DNA of 64,000 bases, taken from Polaribacter vadi (GTDB lineage Bacteria > Bacteroidota > Bacteroidia > Flavobacteriales > Flavobacteriaceae). The notes below the pieces were generated by a model that was given only the letters and a program-made list of their open reading frames with translations, was not told where the DNA came from and made no database searches. Below are positions 7,755 through 17,703 of the stretch, in pieces. Numbering within the stretch: position 1 is the stretch's first letter; each line of letters opens with the position of its first letter. The stretch spans positions 78,751 through 142,750 of the forward strand of contig NZ_JAHKQL010000026.1 of assembly GCF_018861005.1 (NCBI RefSeq), written 5' to 3'. A program made the translations under genes and the position numbers.

Positions 7755-8993
7755 ATGAAACTACTTTACTACACTTTTTTACTATTTCCGTTTATTTTAT
7801 TCGCTCAAAATCCTGACTCAAACCGCTCCAAAAAGGTGGTTTTTATTATTGTTGATGGTATTTCATACGATCAATTACAAACTGCTTCAACACCTAATAT
7901 AGATCGTATTAGTAAGGCAGGTAACCTAACAGAAGCTTATGTTGGGGGCATTGCTGAAGACTATAGAAAAACACCAACAATTTCTGCAGTAGGTTACAAT
8001 AGTTTGCTAACAGGTACTTGGGCCAATAAACATAATGTATATGGCAACTCAATAAAAAAACCAAATTATAGCTATCCAAGTATTTTTAGATTGTATAAAG
8101 ATTATAACCCAAAAGGCACTATTGGTGTTTTTTCTTCTTGGTTAGATAATAGAACAAAATTAGTGGGCGATGGTCTTGACGCAACAGATCGTATAAGAGT
8201 AGATTATTCTTATGATGGTTTAGAATACGATTCTATCAATTATCCTCATGATAAGTATAGAAACTTTATGAAGTTGATCGATGTTCATGTGGCAAAAGAA
8301 GCTTCTAAAACTATTTTAGAAAAAGCGCCAGATATTTCTTGGGTTTACCTTGAATATTCAGATGATATTGGCCATGGATATGGAGATGGACCTTATTTTA
8401 ATGCAGCAGTTACTTTTGAGGATGGTTTAATAGGACAAATTTATGATGCAGTTGCTCAACGTCAAAAAAACACTAATGAAGATTGGCTATTTGTTGTAAC
8501 CACAGACCATGGTAGAAGTGCTAAAGACGGTAAACATCATGGAGGTCAAAGTGCAAGAGAACGCAGCACTTGGATTCTTACCAATAAAAATAACACCAAT
8601 TCTTATTTTAAAAATGAAACTCCTGCTATTGTAGATATTTACCCAACAATCACAGATTTTTTAGAGATAAACGTACCTAAAAACATTAAAAGAGAACTTG
8701 ATGGTGTTTCGTTATTGAAACCTATATCTGCTGTAAACCTTAGTGCAAAAATTAAAAAAGACACCATTTCTGTTACTTGGAAAGCCTTAGAAAACCAACA
8801 AGAAAAAGCCAAAATTTATATCAGTACTACCAATTTAGCTGCTACTAAAGGGACAGATTCTTATACTTATTTGGGAGAAGTAGAACTAGCAAAAGAAAGT
8901 TACAAAACTGCTATAAAAGGTATTGAATCAAACTTTTATAAGGTAGTTCTAGAAACCAAAACCACCACTTTAAATTACTGGATCAACAAATAA
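7755..8993 (+). CDS. Secreted alkaline phosphatase-superfamily phosphodiesterase
   Basis: A 412-residue exported hydrolase. The signal peptide is at residues 1-17 (LLYYTFLLFPFILFAQ). Metal-binding motifs of the alkaline phosphatase / nucleotide pyrophosphatase fold follow: VVFIIVDGISYDQL with the first Asp, PTISAVGYNSLLTG around the nucleophile, EYSDDIGHGYG, and TTDHGRSAKDGKHHGG. The last 90 residues look like a small FN3-type beta domain. It is the first gene of the TetR-controlled operon, 26 bases before SusC. It probably removes or splits phosphate esters or nucleotides ahead of uptake; the substrate is not determined. Confidence 0.88.
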   Translation: MKLLYYTFLLFPFILFAQNPDSNRSKKVVFIIVDGISYDQLQTASTPNIDRISKAGNLTEAYVGGIAEDYRKTPTISAVGYNSLLTGTWANKHNVYGNSIKKPNYSYPSIFRLYKDYNPKGTIGVFSSWLDNRTKLVGDGLDATDRIRVDYSYDGLEYDSINYPHDKYRNFMKLIDVHVAKEASKTILEKAPDISWVYLEYSDDIGHGYGDGPYFNAAVTFEDGLIGQIYDAVAQRQKNTNEDWLFVVTTDHGRSAKDGKHHGGQSARERSTWILTNKNNTNSYFKNETPAIVDIYPTITDFLEINVPKNIKRELDGVSLLKPISAVNLSAKIKKDTISVTWKALENQQEKAKIYISTTNLAATKGTDSYTYLGEVELAKESYKTAIKGIESNFYKVVLETKTTTLNYWINK

Positions 8994-9019
8994 ATTACTA
9001 AAACAACTATAACCTAATT

Positions 9020-12000
9020 ATGAAAAAACATCAATTATTATTGTTATTCTTAATCATTAGCTCCTTCGGATTTTCGCAGCAACGAATTTCTGGACGTGTT
9101 ACTGATAATGCTAACGAACCTATACCAGGTGTTTCTGTTACTGTACTAGGTACATTAACAGGAGTTATTACAGATTTTGACGGTAAATATGAAATTAATG
9201 CTGAAGCAACACAGGAACTTAAATTTAGTTATTTAGGTTTTGTTACCCAAACGATTCTTATTGGTAATCGAGATATAATCAACATTACACTCCAAGAAGA
9301 TTTACAGTCTTTAGACGAAGTTGTTATTGTTGGGTTTGGTAAACAAAAGAAAATCAATTTATCAGGAGCTGTAAATTCAGTTTCTGTAGCACAATTGTCT
9401 ACACGACCTGTAAGCAACATTACTCAAGGTATGCAAGGAGTTTCACCTGGTCTTAATATTGATTTTACAAATGGAGCTCCAGGATCTAATCCAAAAATAA
9501 ATGTGCGTGGTTTTACCTCTATTAATGGTGGTGAACCTTTAATTCTTATCGATAATATTCCTTCGGATGTTTCTTACTTAAATCAAATTGCACCAGAAGA
9601 TATCGAAAATATATCTGTACTTAAAGATGCTGCCTCTTCTGCTATATATGGGTCTAGAGCTGCGTTTGGTGTAGTATTGGTAACCACCAGAAATGGCTCT
9701 AAGGGTAAAACTAAAATCACTTATAATAATTATATGAGTGTAGGTACACCCACTGTTTTACCTCAAAAAACTAGCGATCCATATATATACATGCGTTTGC
9801 AAAAAACCTTTTCTGGTAACACGCCTTGGGATAATCAATTCTTTACAGACGACCAATGGCAATGGGCAAAAGAACGAAGCAACAATCCTAACGAAACTGT
9901 AGGTGTAAGAGCAAATAGCACAACTGGCATGTGGGAATATATGGGAAATAAAGATTGGTCTGAATACTTTTTATCAAACACTACTTTTTCATCAAATCAC
10001 AATTTTAGTATTAGCGGAGGAAATGAAAAACTAAACTATTTTGTTTCAGCTTCTACCAATAAAGATAATGGAGCCTTACAATTAGCCGAAGATTATTTTA
10101 CAAGAACTGGTTTAAGAGCCAAATTAAATACATCTATAAATGATTGGTTAAGCTTTGGTAATAATACCTCATTTATTATGGGTACTCGTAAAAATCCATC
10201 TTATTTTGATATTACAAGTATTTATAATTTTAATACTTATGAGTACAACGAAAATCCTGATGGAACTTGGGCAAATACAGGTGTAGGTAGAATGGCTGCT
10301 CAATTAGTTGATGGAGGTGATGAAAAAGACGTAACCAGTACTTTTAGAACTAATTTTACAGCCCAAGCTTGGTTGGTAAAAGATGTTTTTAAAATTAATG
10401 CAGAGTTTACTTATGAACAAGAAAACCAAAATTATGATGCTAATTATACCAAGTATAAAATTGGGTTTGCAGAAAACGATATTAGAGAAGAAGGTGTAAA
10501 CCAAGTTTGGAAAGGATTTGGAGAAAGAAAATATAGTGTATTAAATGTTTTTGGAACTTTTACCAAAACCATAAATGATAATCATGATATTACCCTTTTA
10601 GGAGGATACAATCAAGAAGATCTAAGAAATGAATATACTTATTTAAATAGAGATGGTGTAATTTCTGCTTCATTACCAACCATTCAATTGGCTACAGGAA
10701 ATATTGAAGCTTCTCAAAGTATTTACAGTTGGGCTGTTAGAGGTTTGTTTTACAGAGCCAATTATATCTACAAAAATCGTTATATCTTAGAATTAAACGG
10801 ACGTTATGATGGTTCTTCTAAATTTCCTAAAGACAAAAGATTTGGATTTTTCCCTTCAGTTTCTGCAGCATGGAATATCTCTAAAGAAAGCTTTATGGAT
10901 AAAGTAAGCCCTACACTTAGTCTTTTAAAATTCAGAGGTTCTTATGGTACTTTAGGAAACCAAGATGTAAATCCATTTGATTATATTCCTTTTATGTCTG
11001 CTACTAATGGTGGTTATATCGTAAATGGTGAATTACCGTTAATGATCAATTCACCATCATTGGTTTCTGATAATTATACTTGGGAGAAAGTAACCACTCG
11101 TAACTTTGGTGTAGATCTTGGATTTTTAAACAATCAAATTAAAGCTACTTTCGATATTTATAGAAGAGACACTAAAGATATGCTAACTTTAGGTAAAGAG
11201 TTACCTGGCGTAATTGGTGCTAATGAGCCGTTAGAAAATGCAGCAAATTTAAAAACCAATGGTTGGGAACTTTCTATTGCATATCAAAATAGTTTTGGAT
11301 CTGAAAAACCTTTGGGAGTAAGTGCCCGATTTATTTTAAGTGATAGCCGTTCTTATATTACAAGTTTTGATAACCCTAATAATAGTCTTACACAATTTAG
11401 AGAAGGTATGGAACTTGGTGAAATCTGGGGACTAACTTCTGATGGTCTTTTTGAATCTCAGGATGAAATAGACGCCTTAGACCAAACCTCATTAATACCT
11501 TGGGGTGCATTAACCATTGTAGAAGGTTGGCCAAAATATAAAGATTTAGATGGTAATGGTGTTATAGAATTAGGTACTAGTGCAGACGATCCTAAAGACG
11601 CTAGTGTAATTGGTAATATGATGCCAAGATTTCGTCTTGGTTTTAACTTAAATTTAGATTGGAATAATTTTGATCTTGGCCTATTTCTACAAGGTGTTGG
11701 CAAAAGAGATTACTATCCAAAAGATTACTTATACTGGGGCTTTTATCAACAACCTTATGCTGGTGGTTATGCTCACTTAAATGACTATTATAGAGCTACA
11801 GATGATTCTCCAGAACTTATGGCACAGCATTCACAAGCGTATATAGATGCAGGTTTGGCTCATGCAAATACAGATGCCAATTACCCAGTAGCGCAAGCCT
11901 GGTTAGCTGACCGAAATTTAGGAGAACGTATAGACCAAGCAAAAGGTTTAGCAATACCACAATCTAAATATTTATTAAGCGGTGCTTATCTTAGATTAAA

Positions 12001-12250
12001 GAATATCACCTTTGGTTATACTTTACCTAACACGTTTACTAATCGAATCGGGATTTCTTCTCTTAGAATTTATTTTAGTGGTGATAATCTTTTTGAATGG
12101 TCTGAAGTGGCTGACTTTTTTGATCCTGAATCTATTTCGGATATCGATAATCGATTAAACCCTGGTTATAGCCCTGGACGTACAGAAACAAGTGGATATC
12201 AATACCCTTATCAACGTAAATATGCATTGGGTATCAATGTTAGTTTTTAA
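9020..12250 (+). CDS. SusC/RagA family TonB-dependent outer-membrane transporter
   Basis: A 1076-residue importer. It has a signal peptide (MKKHQLLLLFLIISSFGFSQ), then a carboxypeptidase-like regulatory domain (residues about 22-100, RISGRVTDNANEPIPGVSVT), the SusC TonB-box region DEVVIVGFGKQKK, a plug domain (about 110-230, ending IYGSRAAFGVVLVTTR) and the 22-strand barrel ending in LGINVSF. With SusD it forms a bin-type nutrient importer driven by TonB-ExbBD. The upstream phosphodiesterase suggests a phosphorylated oligomer or nucleotide-like ligand, but no glycoside hydrolase is present to name a glycan. Confidence 0.96.
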   Translation: MKKHQLLLLFLIISSFGFSQQRISGRVTDNANEPIPGVSVTVLGTLTGVITDFDGKYEINAEATQELKFSYLGFVTQTILIGNRDIINITLQEDLQSLDEVVIVGFGKQKKINLSGAVNSVSVAQLSTRPVSNITQGMQGVSPGLNIDFTNGAPGSNPKINVRGFTSINGGEPLILIDNIPSDVSYLNQIAPEDIENISVLKDAASSAIYGSRAAFGVVLVTTRNGSKGKTKITYNNYMSVGTPTVLPQKTSDPYIYMRLQKTFSGNTPWDNQFFTDDQWQWAKERSNNPNETVGVRANSTTGMWEYMGNKDWSEYFLSNTTFSSNHNFSISGGNEKLNYFVSASTNKDNGALQLAEDYFTRTGLRAKLNTSINDWLSFGNNTSFIMGTRKNPSYFDITSIYNFNTYEYNENPDGTWANTGVGRMAAQLVDGGDEKDVTSTFRTNFTAQAWLVKDVFKINAEFTYEQENQNYDANYTKYKIGFAENDIREEGVNQVWKGFGERKYSVLNVFGTFTKTINDNHDITLLGGYNQEDLRNEYTYLNRDGVISASLPTIQLATGNIEASQSIYSWAVRGLFYRANYIYKNRYILELNGRYDGSSKFPKDKRFGFFPSVSAAWNISKESFMDKVSPTLSLLKFRGSYGTLGNQDVNPFDYIPFMSATNGGYIVNGELPLMINSPSLVSDNYTWEKVTTRNFGVDLGFLNNQIKATFDIYRRDTKDMLTLGKELPGVIGANEPLENAANLKTNGWELSIAYQNSFGSEKPLGVSARFILSDSRSYITSFDNPNNSLTQFREGMELGEIWGLTSDGLFESQDEIDALDQTSLIPWGALTIVEGWPKYKDLDGNGVIELGTSADDPKDASVIGNMMPRFRLGFNLNLDWNNFDLGLFLQGVGKRDYYPKDYLYWGFYQQPYAGGYAHLNDYYRATDDSPELMAQHSQAYIDAGLAHANTDANYPVAQAWLADRNLGERIDQAKGLAIPQSKYLLSGAYLRLKNITFGYTLPNTFTNRIGISSLRIYFSGDNLFEWSEVADFFDPESISDIDNRLNPGYSPGRTETSGYQYPYQRKYALGINVSF

Positions 12251-12260
12251 AAAAAAAAAA

Positions 12261-14057
12261 ATGAAAGACATAAAAAAATATTTTAAAAAAGCATTACTGT
12301 TATTTGGTATTTTGTGCCTAGCTGCATGTAATGATGACTATTTAGAAAAATTTCCTGAAACAGAAATTGGAGCAGAAAACTTTTTTAATACTGAAGACGA
12401 TTTAATAACATACGTTTACAGTATGTACAACTTTCCTGGAAATGGTATTTATACGGCTGATGAAGCTACAGATAATATGAACACCACTGGTAACCGTGAA
12501 ATAAAAACGATTATGACAACCGAAGCAAACGCTACCAACATTACCAGTGGTTGGGTTTGGAGTGATTTAAGAAATATCAATTTCTTTTTAGAACATGTAG
12601 ATAAAGCAGAAGTTACCGAAGATGTTCGTAATCACTATATAGGAATTGCTCGTTTTTTTAGAGCTAATTTTTATATGGAAAAAGTAAAAAGATACTCAAA
12701 TGTACCATGGTATGATTATGTTTTAGGTACTTCTGATGAAGATTTGTACAAACCAAGTGATTCTAGAGAAGTTGTCATCAATCATATTTTTGAAGATTAT
12801 CAGTTTGCTTTAAACAATGTAAAAGAAAGTGTTAATATAGGAACTGTAAATAAATGGGTAGTTGCTGCTTATTATAGTAGAAATGCTTTACACGAAGGTA
12901 CCTTTAGAAAATATCACTACGAATTAGGTTTAACTTCTACAAGCAACACTTATTTGCAACTTGCAGAAAACGTTTCTAAAGAAATTATAGACAGTGATGC
13001 TTATTCTATCTACAATACTGGTAACCCTTCTCAAGATTACCATATGCTTTTCGAAAGTCAGGATTTAACTTCTAATCCAGAAATTATTTTTTCTAATACT
13101 TTTGAAACTGATATTAAAGATGGCGCAGATCCACAATATTTATTTGGTAGTTATGAATCAGGACCTGCAAAAGATTTAGTAGAAGCTTATTTAATGAGTG
13201 ATGGATCGTATTTTAGCTCTAAGAGCAACGTAAACACACTTTCTTTTGTAGAAGAGTTTACAAATCGTGATGCTCGCTTATCACAAACTTATGCTTTTCC
13301 TGGTTGGCAATTGTATTATACTTCTACCTATAGCCCAGGTAATACCAATTATGTACAAGAACTTAAAAAGAATTTTACTGGATATCATCAAATTAAAGGC
13401 TTTATTAATGACCCTTCTTACGCGGTACGCGCTGCTGTAGATATTCCTGTATTAAGATATGCAGAAGTGCTTTTAAATTACGCAGAAGCAAAAGCTGAAT
13501 TAGGTAATTTAACTCAAGGAGATTTAGACATATCTATTAATGAATTAAGAAAACGAGCAGGAATGCCAAATTTATTATTAAATGTAAGTGTAGACCCAGT
13601 ACAATCTGCAAAATATCCAAATGTAACTAGTCCAATTCTTTTAGAAATTAGAAGAGAGCGCAGAGTAGAAATGGCTTTAGAAGGACGTCGTTTAGATGAC
13701 CTAAATCGTTGGGCTGCTGGTAAATTAATGGAAAAAGAACCTAAAGGAATGTATTTTTCAGGATTAGGAAAACATGATCTTACTGGAGATGGAATTGAAG
13801 ATATTGTACTTTTAGCAGAATCTGATGCTATACCAAACCCAAAAGAAACGAACAGTCTGGGAGTAGAATTAGTGTATTATAAAGTTGGTAATGTAGGTAA
13901 TATTAGTGTAAATGTATATTTGAGTAATGGTACTAGTGGTAACATTGTAGCAAATCCAGAACGTGGTGTTTTTACAGAACCAAGAGACTATTATAGGCCA
14001 ATACCGGCTTCGGAAACCATACTTAACCCTAATTTAGAACAGGTGTTTGGTTGGTAA
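12261..14057 (+). CDS. SusD/RagB family surface lipoprotein
   Basis: A 598-residue lid partner of the upstream SusC, 10 bases behind it. The start is set at the ATG of MKDIKKYFKKALLLFGIL because it gives a proper lipoprotein signal (LCLAAC lipobox, then NDD); an upstream in-frame ATG at 12192 lies inside susC and is unlikely. The N-terminal SusD domain has FPETEIGAENFF and TPR helices (FFRANFYMEKVKRYSNVPWY). The C-terminal part has the family motif ILLEIRRERRVEMALEGRR followed by LDDLNRW. The operon ends at a terminator at 14084. Confidence 0.95.
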   Translation: MKDIKKYFKKALLLFGILCLAACNDDYLEKFPETEIGAENFFNTEDDLITYVYSMYNFPGNGIYTADEATDNMNTTGNREIKTIMTTEANATNITSGWVWSDLRNINFFLEHVDKAEVTEDVRNHYIGIARFFRANFYMEKVKRYSNVPWYDYVLGTSDEDLYKPSDSREVVINHIFEDYQFALNNVKESVNIGTVNKWVVAAYYSRNALHEGTFRKYHYELGLTSTSNTYLQLAENVSKEIIDSDAYSIYNTGNPSQDYHMLFESQDLTSNPEIIFSNTFETDIKDGADPQYLFGSYESGPAKDLVEAYLMSDGSYFSSKSNVNTLSFVEEFTNRDARLSQTYAFPGWQLYYTSTYSPGNTNYVQELKKNFTGYHQIKGFINDPSYAVRAAVDIPVLRYAEVLLNYAEAKAELGNLTQGDLDISINELRKRAGMPNLLLNVSVDPVQSAKYPNVTSPILLEIRRERRVEMALEGRRLDDLNRWAAGKLMEKEPKGMYFSGLGKHDLTGDGIEDIVLLAESDAIPNPKETNSLGVELVYYKVGNVGNISVNVYLSNGTSGNIVANPERGVFTEPRDYYRPIPASETILNPNLEQVFGW

Positions 14058-14083
14058 TTAATTGTTTATTTAATTAGAATACT

Positions 14084-14142
14084 AGACTCTATACTTATTT
14101 GTTCATTTTAAATGAGCTGTAAAGTATAGAGTCTTTTTTTTT
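14084..14142 (+). terminator. Terminator after SusD
   Basis: AGACTCTATACTT at 14084-14096 pairs perfectly with AAGTATAGAGTCT at 14122-14134, and nine T follow. The 25-base loop contains a minor inner hairpin. Confidence 0.85.
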
Positions 14143-14746
14143 GATACACTTTAAGGTTTAGACCTGACACTAGGACTTAGGTATCTTTTTCACCCTTGTT
14201 CTTTTTCATTTATAAGACCTTTCGACTGAGCTCAAGGTGACATTTGAGAGGGTATTAGAGTTTGGTTAGAGGTTTTTATCTTACCTATTTTTTTACTCAT
14301 TGTTTTTTTCCATTGATGAATACTGAATCTAGTTCAACTCTGTTTTAAAATTATAGTTGCGATTTTTTTAATCTTTACTTTTTTCCATTGATGAAAAAAG
14401 TAACAAAAAAATCTAGACTTATTTTAATTTTCTTGAATTCTATATTGTCTTCCACTCACGCACCCAGACCACTGCGTTCTTTGGGCGCATACCGTTACAT
14501 ACAATTTGAATTTCTACGAAAATGAAAAGTATGTCGTTTTGGGAGTTATAATTTACTTTTGCTTTATGCTTTAGACAAGGCTATTTAGGAAAGTTTCAAT
14601 AACAGCTTACCACGTCCTATCTTCCTCGTAAAGACGAAATGGGATATTATATTTTTTTTACAAAGATTGCTTCACTTCCCTATCGTTTCGTTCGCAATGA
14701 CAGCTAGATATTATAAAAACTAATTAAATAATATAATTTATCTTTT
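14143..14746. repeat. Gene-free seam with several dispersed repeat fragments
   Basis: About 600 bases carry no supported gene. They contain CTTTCGACTGAGCTCAAGG (from 14219), two copies of TTTTTTCCATTGATGAA (near 14305 and 14380), the second inside an 11-bp inverted repeat (14375-14385/14393-14403), and TCGTTTCGTTCGCAATGACA near 14683. These strings look like short repeats that occur at many places in flavobacterial genomes. The stretch separates the SusCD cargo from the polymerase and defence cargo and may mark an old junction. Confidence 0.6.
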
Positions 14747-17701
14747 TTAACTTCTTGGATCTGTGGCGATGCTCATTTTTTTTGATTGTATGATATTCAT
14801 GCTACAAAAGCCAAAACGATCTGTTATTTTGCCATAACAAGCATAAATTCCCATTCCGTTGATTGGGTATTGGTGTACTACATTTGTAAAATGGACTGCA
14901 TCAAAATAATTGCCTTCTGCATCTATAAAAGTACTTAATCGCATTAATTTACCTTGTGCTGTTTTGTTGTAACGTGTGGTTACTAATTGTCCGTATAAAA
15001 GAACGTTCTTATTCGTATGTAAATGCATTTCTTTTGCTTTGATGTTTGTGTGAAATTGTTCTATTACTAATGAAAAGTAATTCTGAATTGTAAAACCTAA
15101 CAACTCTATTTCGTCATAAAAATTTTCAATCTGATTGGAATGCAACTGTGGTATTTTGTATGTTCTTTGCTGTATTTTAAATAATTCTGCTTGCTGATTT
15201 TTTTTGTTTTTAGATGCGTTTAAACGAAAGGTTGCTTGCCATAATAGGTTTGTTTTAGGCTTCTTGGTAAATCGAAATGCATCTATACGCACTAAGATTG
15301 TTAATTGCTCTATAGAGATGTTTACCCGCTCTAAAAAGTTCTCTAAAGAACTAAATAAACCATACAATTGTCTTTGATTTAAGATGCGTTGAATTACTAA
15401 TTGCTCTAAACTTTTTAAATACCCAAAGCCTAAATAAATGGTTTTTCCTTTTACTCTATTTGCGTGATCGCTTCTATTGATACAAGGCAACTCTACTTTA
15501 GCACCACACATTTTAGCTTCATGTATATAATGCTCTGCTGAATAAAATCCACCACCATTATTTAGCACCGCTGTCATAAACTCGATGGGATAATAGCATT
15601 TTAAGAATAAACTTTGATAGCTTTCTACGGCATAAGAAGCCGAATGTCCTTTTGCAAAAGCATAACCAGCAAAACTTTTAATTTGATTCCATACTTTAAA
15701 AATCAACTCGTCTTTATGTCCTTTTTTTCTACAGTTTGCAATAAATTTTTCTTCTACCGCTTGAAATTCTTTGAGTGAACGGTATTTGCCACTCATCCCT
15801 CTTCTTAATACATCTGCTTCTCCTAAAGTTAAATCTGCAAACTGATTGGCCACTTTCATGACATCTTCTTGATACACCATCACTCCGTAAGTTTCTGGCA
15901 TTATTTTTAATAAAATTGGATTTGCTTCTTTTCGTTTTTCTGGGAAACGATGTCTTTTGATAAACTCCTCTTTCATCCCAGAACTGGAAACCCCTGGCCT
16001 TATGATTGAACTTGCTGCCACTAAACCTAAATAATCTTGGGTTTGCAATTTTTGCATTAAACCACGCATTGCAGGAGACTCTACATAATAAGCCCCAATA
16101 GCACCCCCTGATTTTAAAAGGTTATTAATGTTTTTGTCCTTTTTAAAAGCAGCTACCTCTGTAATATCTATTGGTGGATGTGTAGGATTGTTTTCTTTTA
16201 TGATTTCTAATGCCTCTTTAATTTTTGCTAATCCCCTTTGACCTAGAATATCGAATTTAAAAATACCTACATCATCTGCAATATTCATATCGAATTGTAC
16301 TGTAGGAAAATTTTTGGGTGGTAAATGCGTGGCTGAATAGTAATGAATGGGTTTGTTTAAGATTAACACACCTGCCGAATGCACACTTACATAATTTGGA
16401 AATCCTTCTATTAATTTGCCATATTTTAAAACCAACTTAGACATCTCGTCTAATTGTTCTGCTGCAGGTCCTTTGCTTAATTTGTCTATTTCTTCTTTGG
16501 GTAAGCCAAATACTTTTCCTAATTCTCTTACAACTGCTTTGTATTTAAACGTTACATAGGTTGCTAATAAGGCTACATTTTTAAATCGCTTGAAAATATA
16601 TTGCGTCATGATGTCTCTATCTTTCCAAGAAAAATCAATATCAAAATCAGGAGGCGAAGCTCTAAACGGATTGATAAATCTTTCGAAATACAAATCTAAT
16701 TCGATAGGATCTACATCTGTAATTCCTAAAATATAAGCTACAATACTGTTTGCGCCACTACCTCTACCCACATGAAAGAAATTGTTGCTATTTGCATGTT
16801 GAATAATATCATAATTGATCAGAAAAAAAGAAACAAATTTTAAATCGATAATTACCTTTAATTCTTTTTGTAACCTTTTATGTACTTCTTCTGTTGGGTT
16901 TTTATAGCGTTTGTGTAACTTGTTTTTGCATAAATTTAAAAGCATGTTACAATCTTCTTGAAAACTATTGGTGTACACCTGCAGGTTTTGATTTTTACGT
17001 TCTTTACCAAAACCGAAGTCAATATTGCATTGCTGCAACAAATTCTTGGTATTTGCAATGGCATTAGGAAACTCTTTAAAATGATTTTCTAGCTCTACAA
17101 CATTGTGCATTTTATCTGTTTCTAAACATTGCTCTGTTGTATCCAACTTGCTCAATAAAGTGTTGTTATCTATTGCTCTTAATAATCGGTGTGCATTGAA
17201 GTCCTTTTTATTTCTGATGGTTACTTGCTGTTGCATGACAATTTTATCTTGGTAACTTCTTAGATAAGAAAACCGTAGTTTGTTGACCTCAGCTATGGAA
17301 ACCCCAATAAATTCATTTGATTTAAAAACAGTTAAATTTAGCTCTAACACTTTTTCAAAAGGATAGATGATAAATACCTCATCAAGCTCTAGCGGTTGAT
17401 TTGGAATGGCTGTTTTAGCTTCTAAAAATTTAGATAAATAGGTGTTGATATTTTGAAAACCTTGATTGTTTTTTGCGAGTGCCACAAACTGTTGGGAATT
17501 GCCATTTCTAAAATCTACACCTAGCACTGGTTTTATATTTGTTTTGTGTGCCTGTTGTACAAAATTCATACATGCAGAGGTATTGTTGATATCGGTTAAC
17601 GCTACTGCTTGTACGCCATTTTCTACTGCCAATTGTAGCAATTCTACTTCTGAAAACGTACCGTACCTTAAAGAATAATATGTATGACAATTTAGATACA
17701 T
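14747..17701 (-). CDS. dnaE2: DNA polymerase III alpha subunit, DnaE2/ImuC type
   Basis: About 984 residues, shorter than the replicative alpha subunit. Residues 1-65 form the N-terminal PHP domain (NCHTYYSLRYG, GVQAVALTDINNTS). The polymerase core holds HVGRGSGANSIVAYILG, ITDVDPIELDLYFERFINP and the catalytic PDFDIDFSWKDRD; YQEDVMKVA and GRAEAD-like GEADVLRRGMSGK follow, then helix-hairpin-helix and OB regions. The ATG at 17699-17701 is preferred; a GTG at 17702-17704 overlaps the dinB TAG stop. Coupling to dinB and the LexA-like gene indicates an error-prone translesion module, not the main replicase. Confidence 0.93.
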   Translation of the reverse strand: MYLNCHTYYSLRYGTFSEVELLQLAVENGVQAVALTDINNTSACMNFVQQAHKTNIKPVLGVDFRNGNSQQFVALAKNNQGFQNINTYLSKFLEAKTAIPNQPLELDEVFIIYPFEKVLELNLTVFKSNEFIGVSIAEVNKLRFSYLRSYQDKIVMQQQVTIRNKKDFNAHRLLRAIDNNTLLSKLDTTEQCLETDKMHNVVELENHFKEFPNAIANTKNLLQQCNIDFGFGKERKNQNLQVYTNSFQEDCNMLLNLCKNKLHKRYKNPTEEVHKRLQKELKVIIDLKFVSFFLINYDIIQHANSNNFFHVGRGSGANSIVAYILGITDVDPIELDLYFERFINPFRASPPDFDIDFSWKDRDIMTQYIFKRFKNVALLATYVTFKYKAVVRELGKVFGLPKEEIDKLSKGPAAEQLDEMSKLVLKYGKLIEGFPNYVSVHSAGVLILNKPIHYYSATHLPPKNFPTVQFDMNIADDVGIFKFDILGQRGLAKIKEALEIIKENNPTHPPIDITEVAAFKKDKNINNLLKSGGAIGAYYVESPAMRGLMQKLQTQDYLGLVAASSIIRPGVSSSGMKEEFIKRHRFPEKRKEANPILLKIMPETYGVMVYQEDVMKVANQFADLTLGEADVLRRGMSGKYRSLKEFQAVEEKFIANCRKKGHKDELIFKVWNQIKSFAGYAFAKGHSASYAVESYQSLFLKCYYPIEFMTAVLNNGGGFYSAEHYIHEAKMCGAKVELPCINRSDHANRVKGKTIYLGFGYLKSLEQLVIQRILNQRQLYGLFSSLENFLERVNISIEQLTILVRIDAFRFTKKPKTNLLWQATFRLNASKNKKNQQAELFKIQQRTYKIPQLHSNQIENFYDEIELLGFTIQNYFSLVIEQFHTNIKAKEMHLHTNKNVLLYGQLVTTRYNKTAQGKLMRLSTFIDAEGNYFDAVHFTNVVHQYPINGMGIYACYGKITDRFGFCSMNIIQSKKMSIATDPRS

Positions 17702-17703
17702 CA

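Noticed and set aside
12192..12260. Upstream start of SusD
   Set aside because: The extra 23 residues lie within susC and would bury the lipoprotein signal; the ATG at 12261 gives a clean signal and lipobox.
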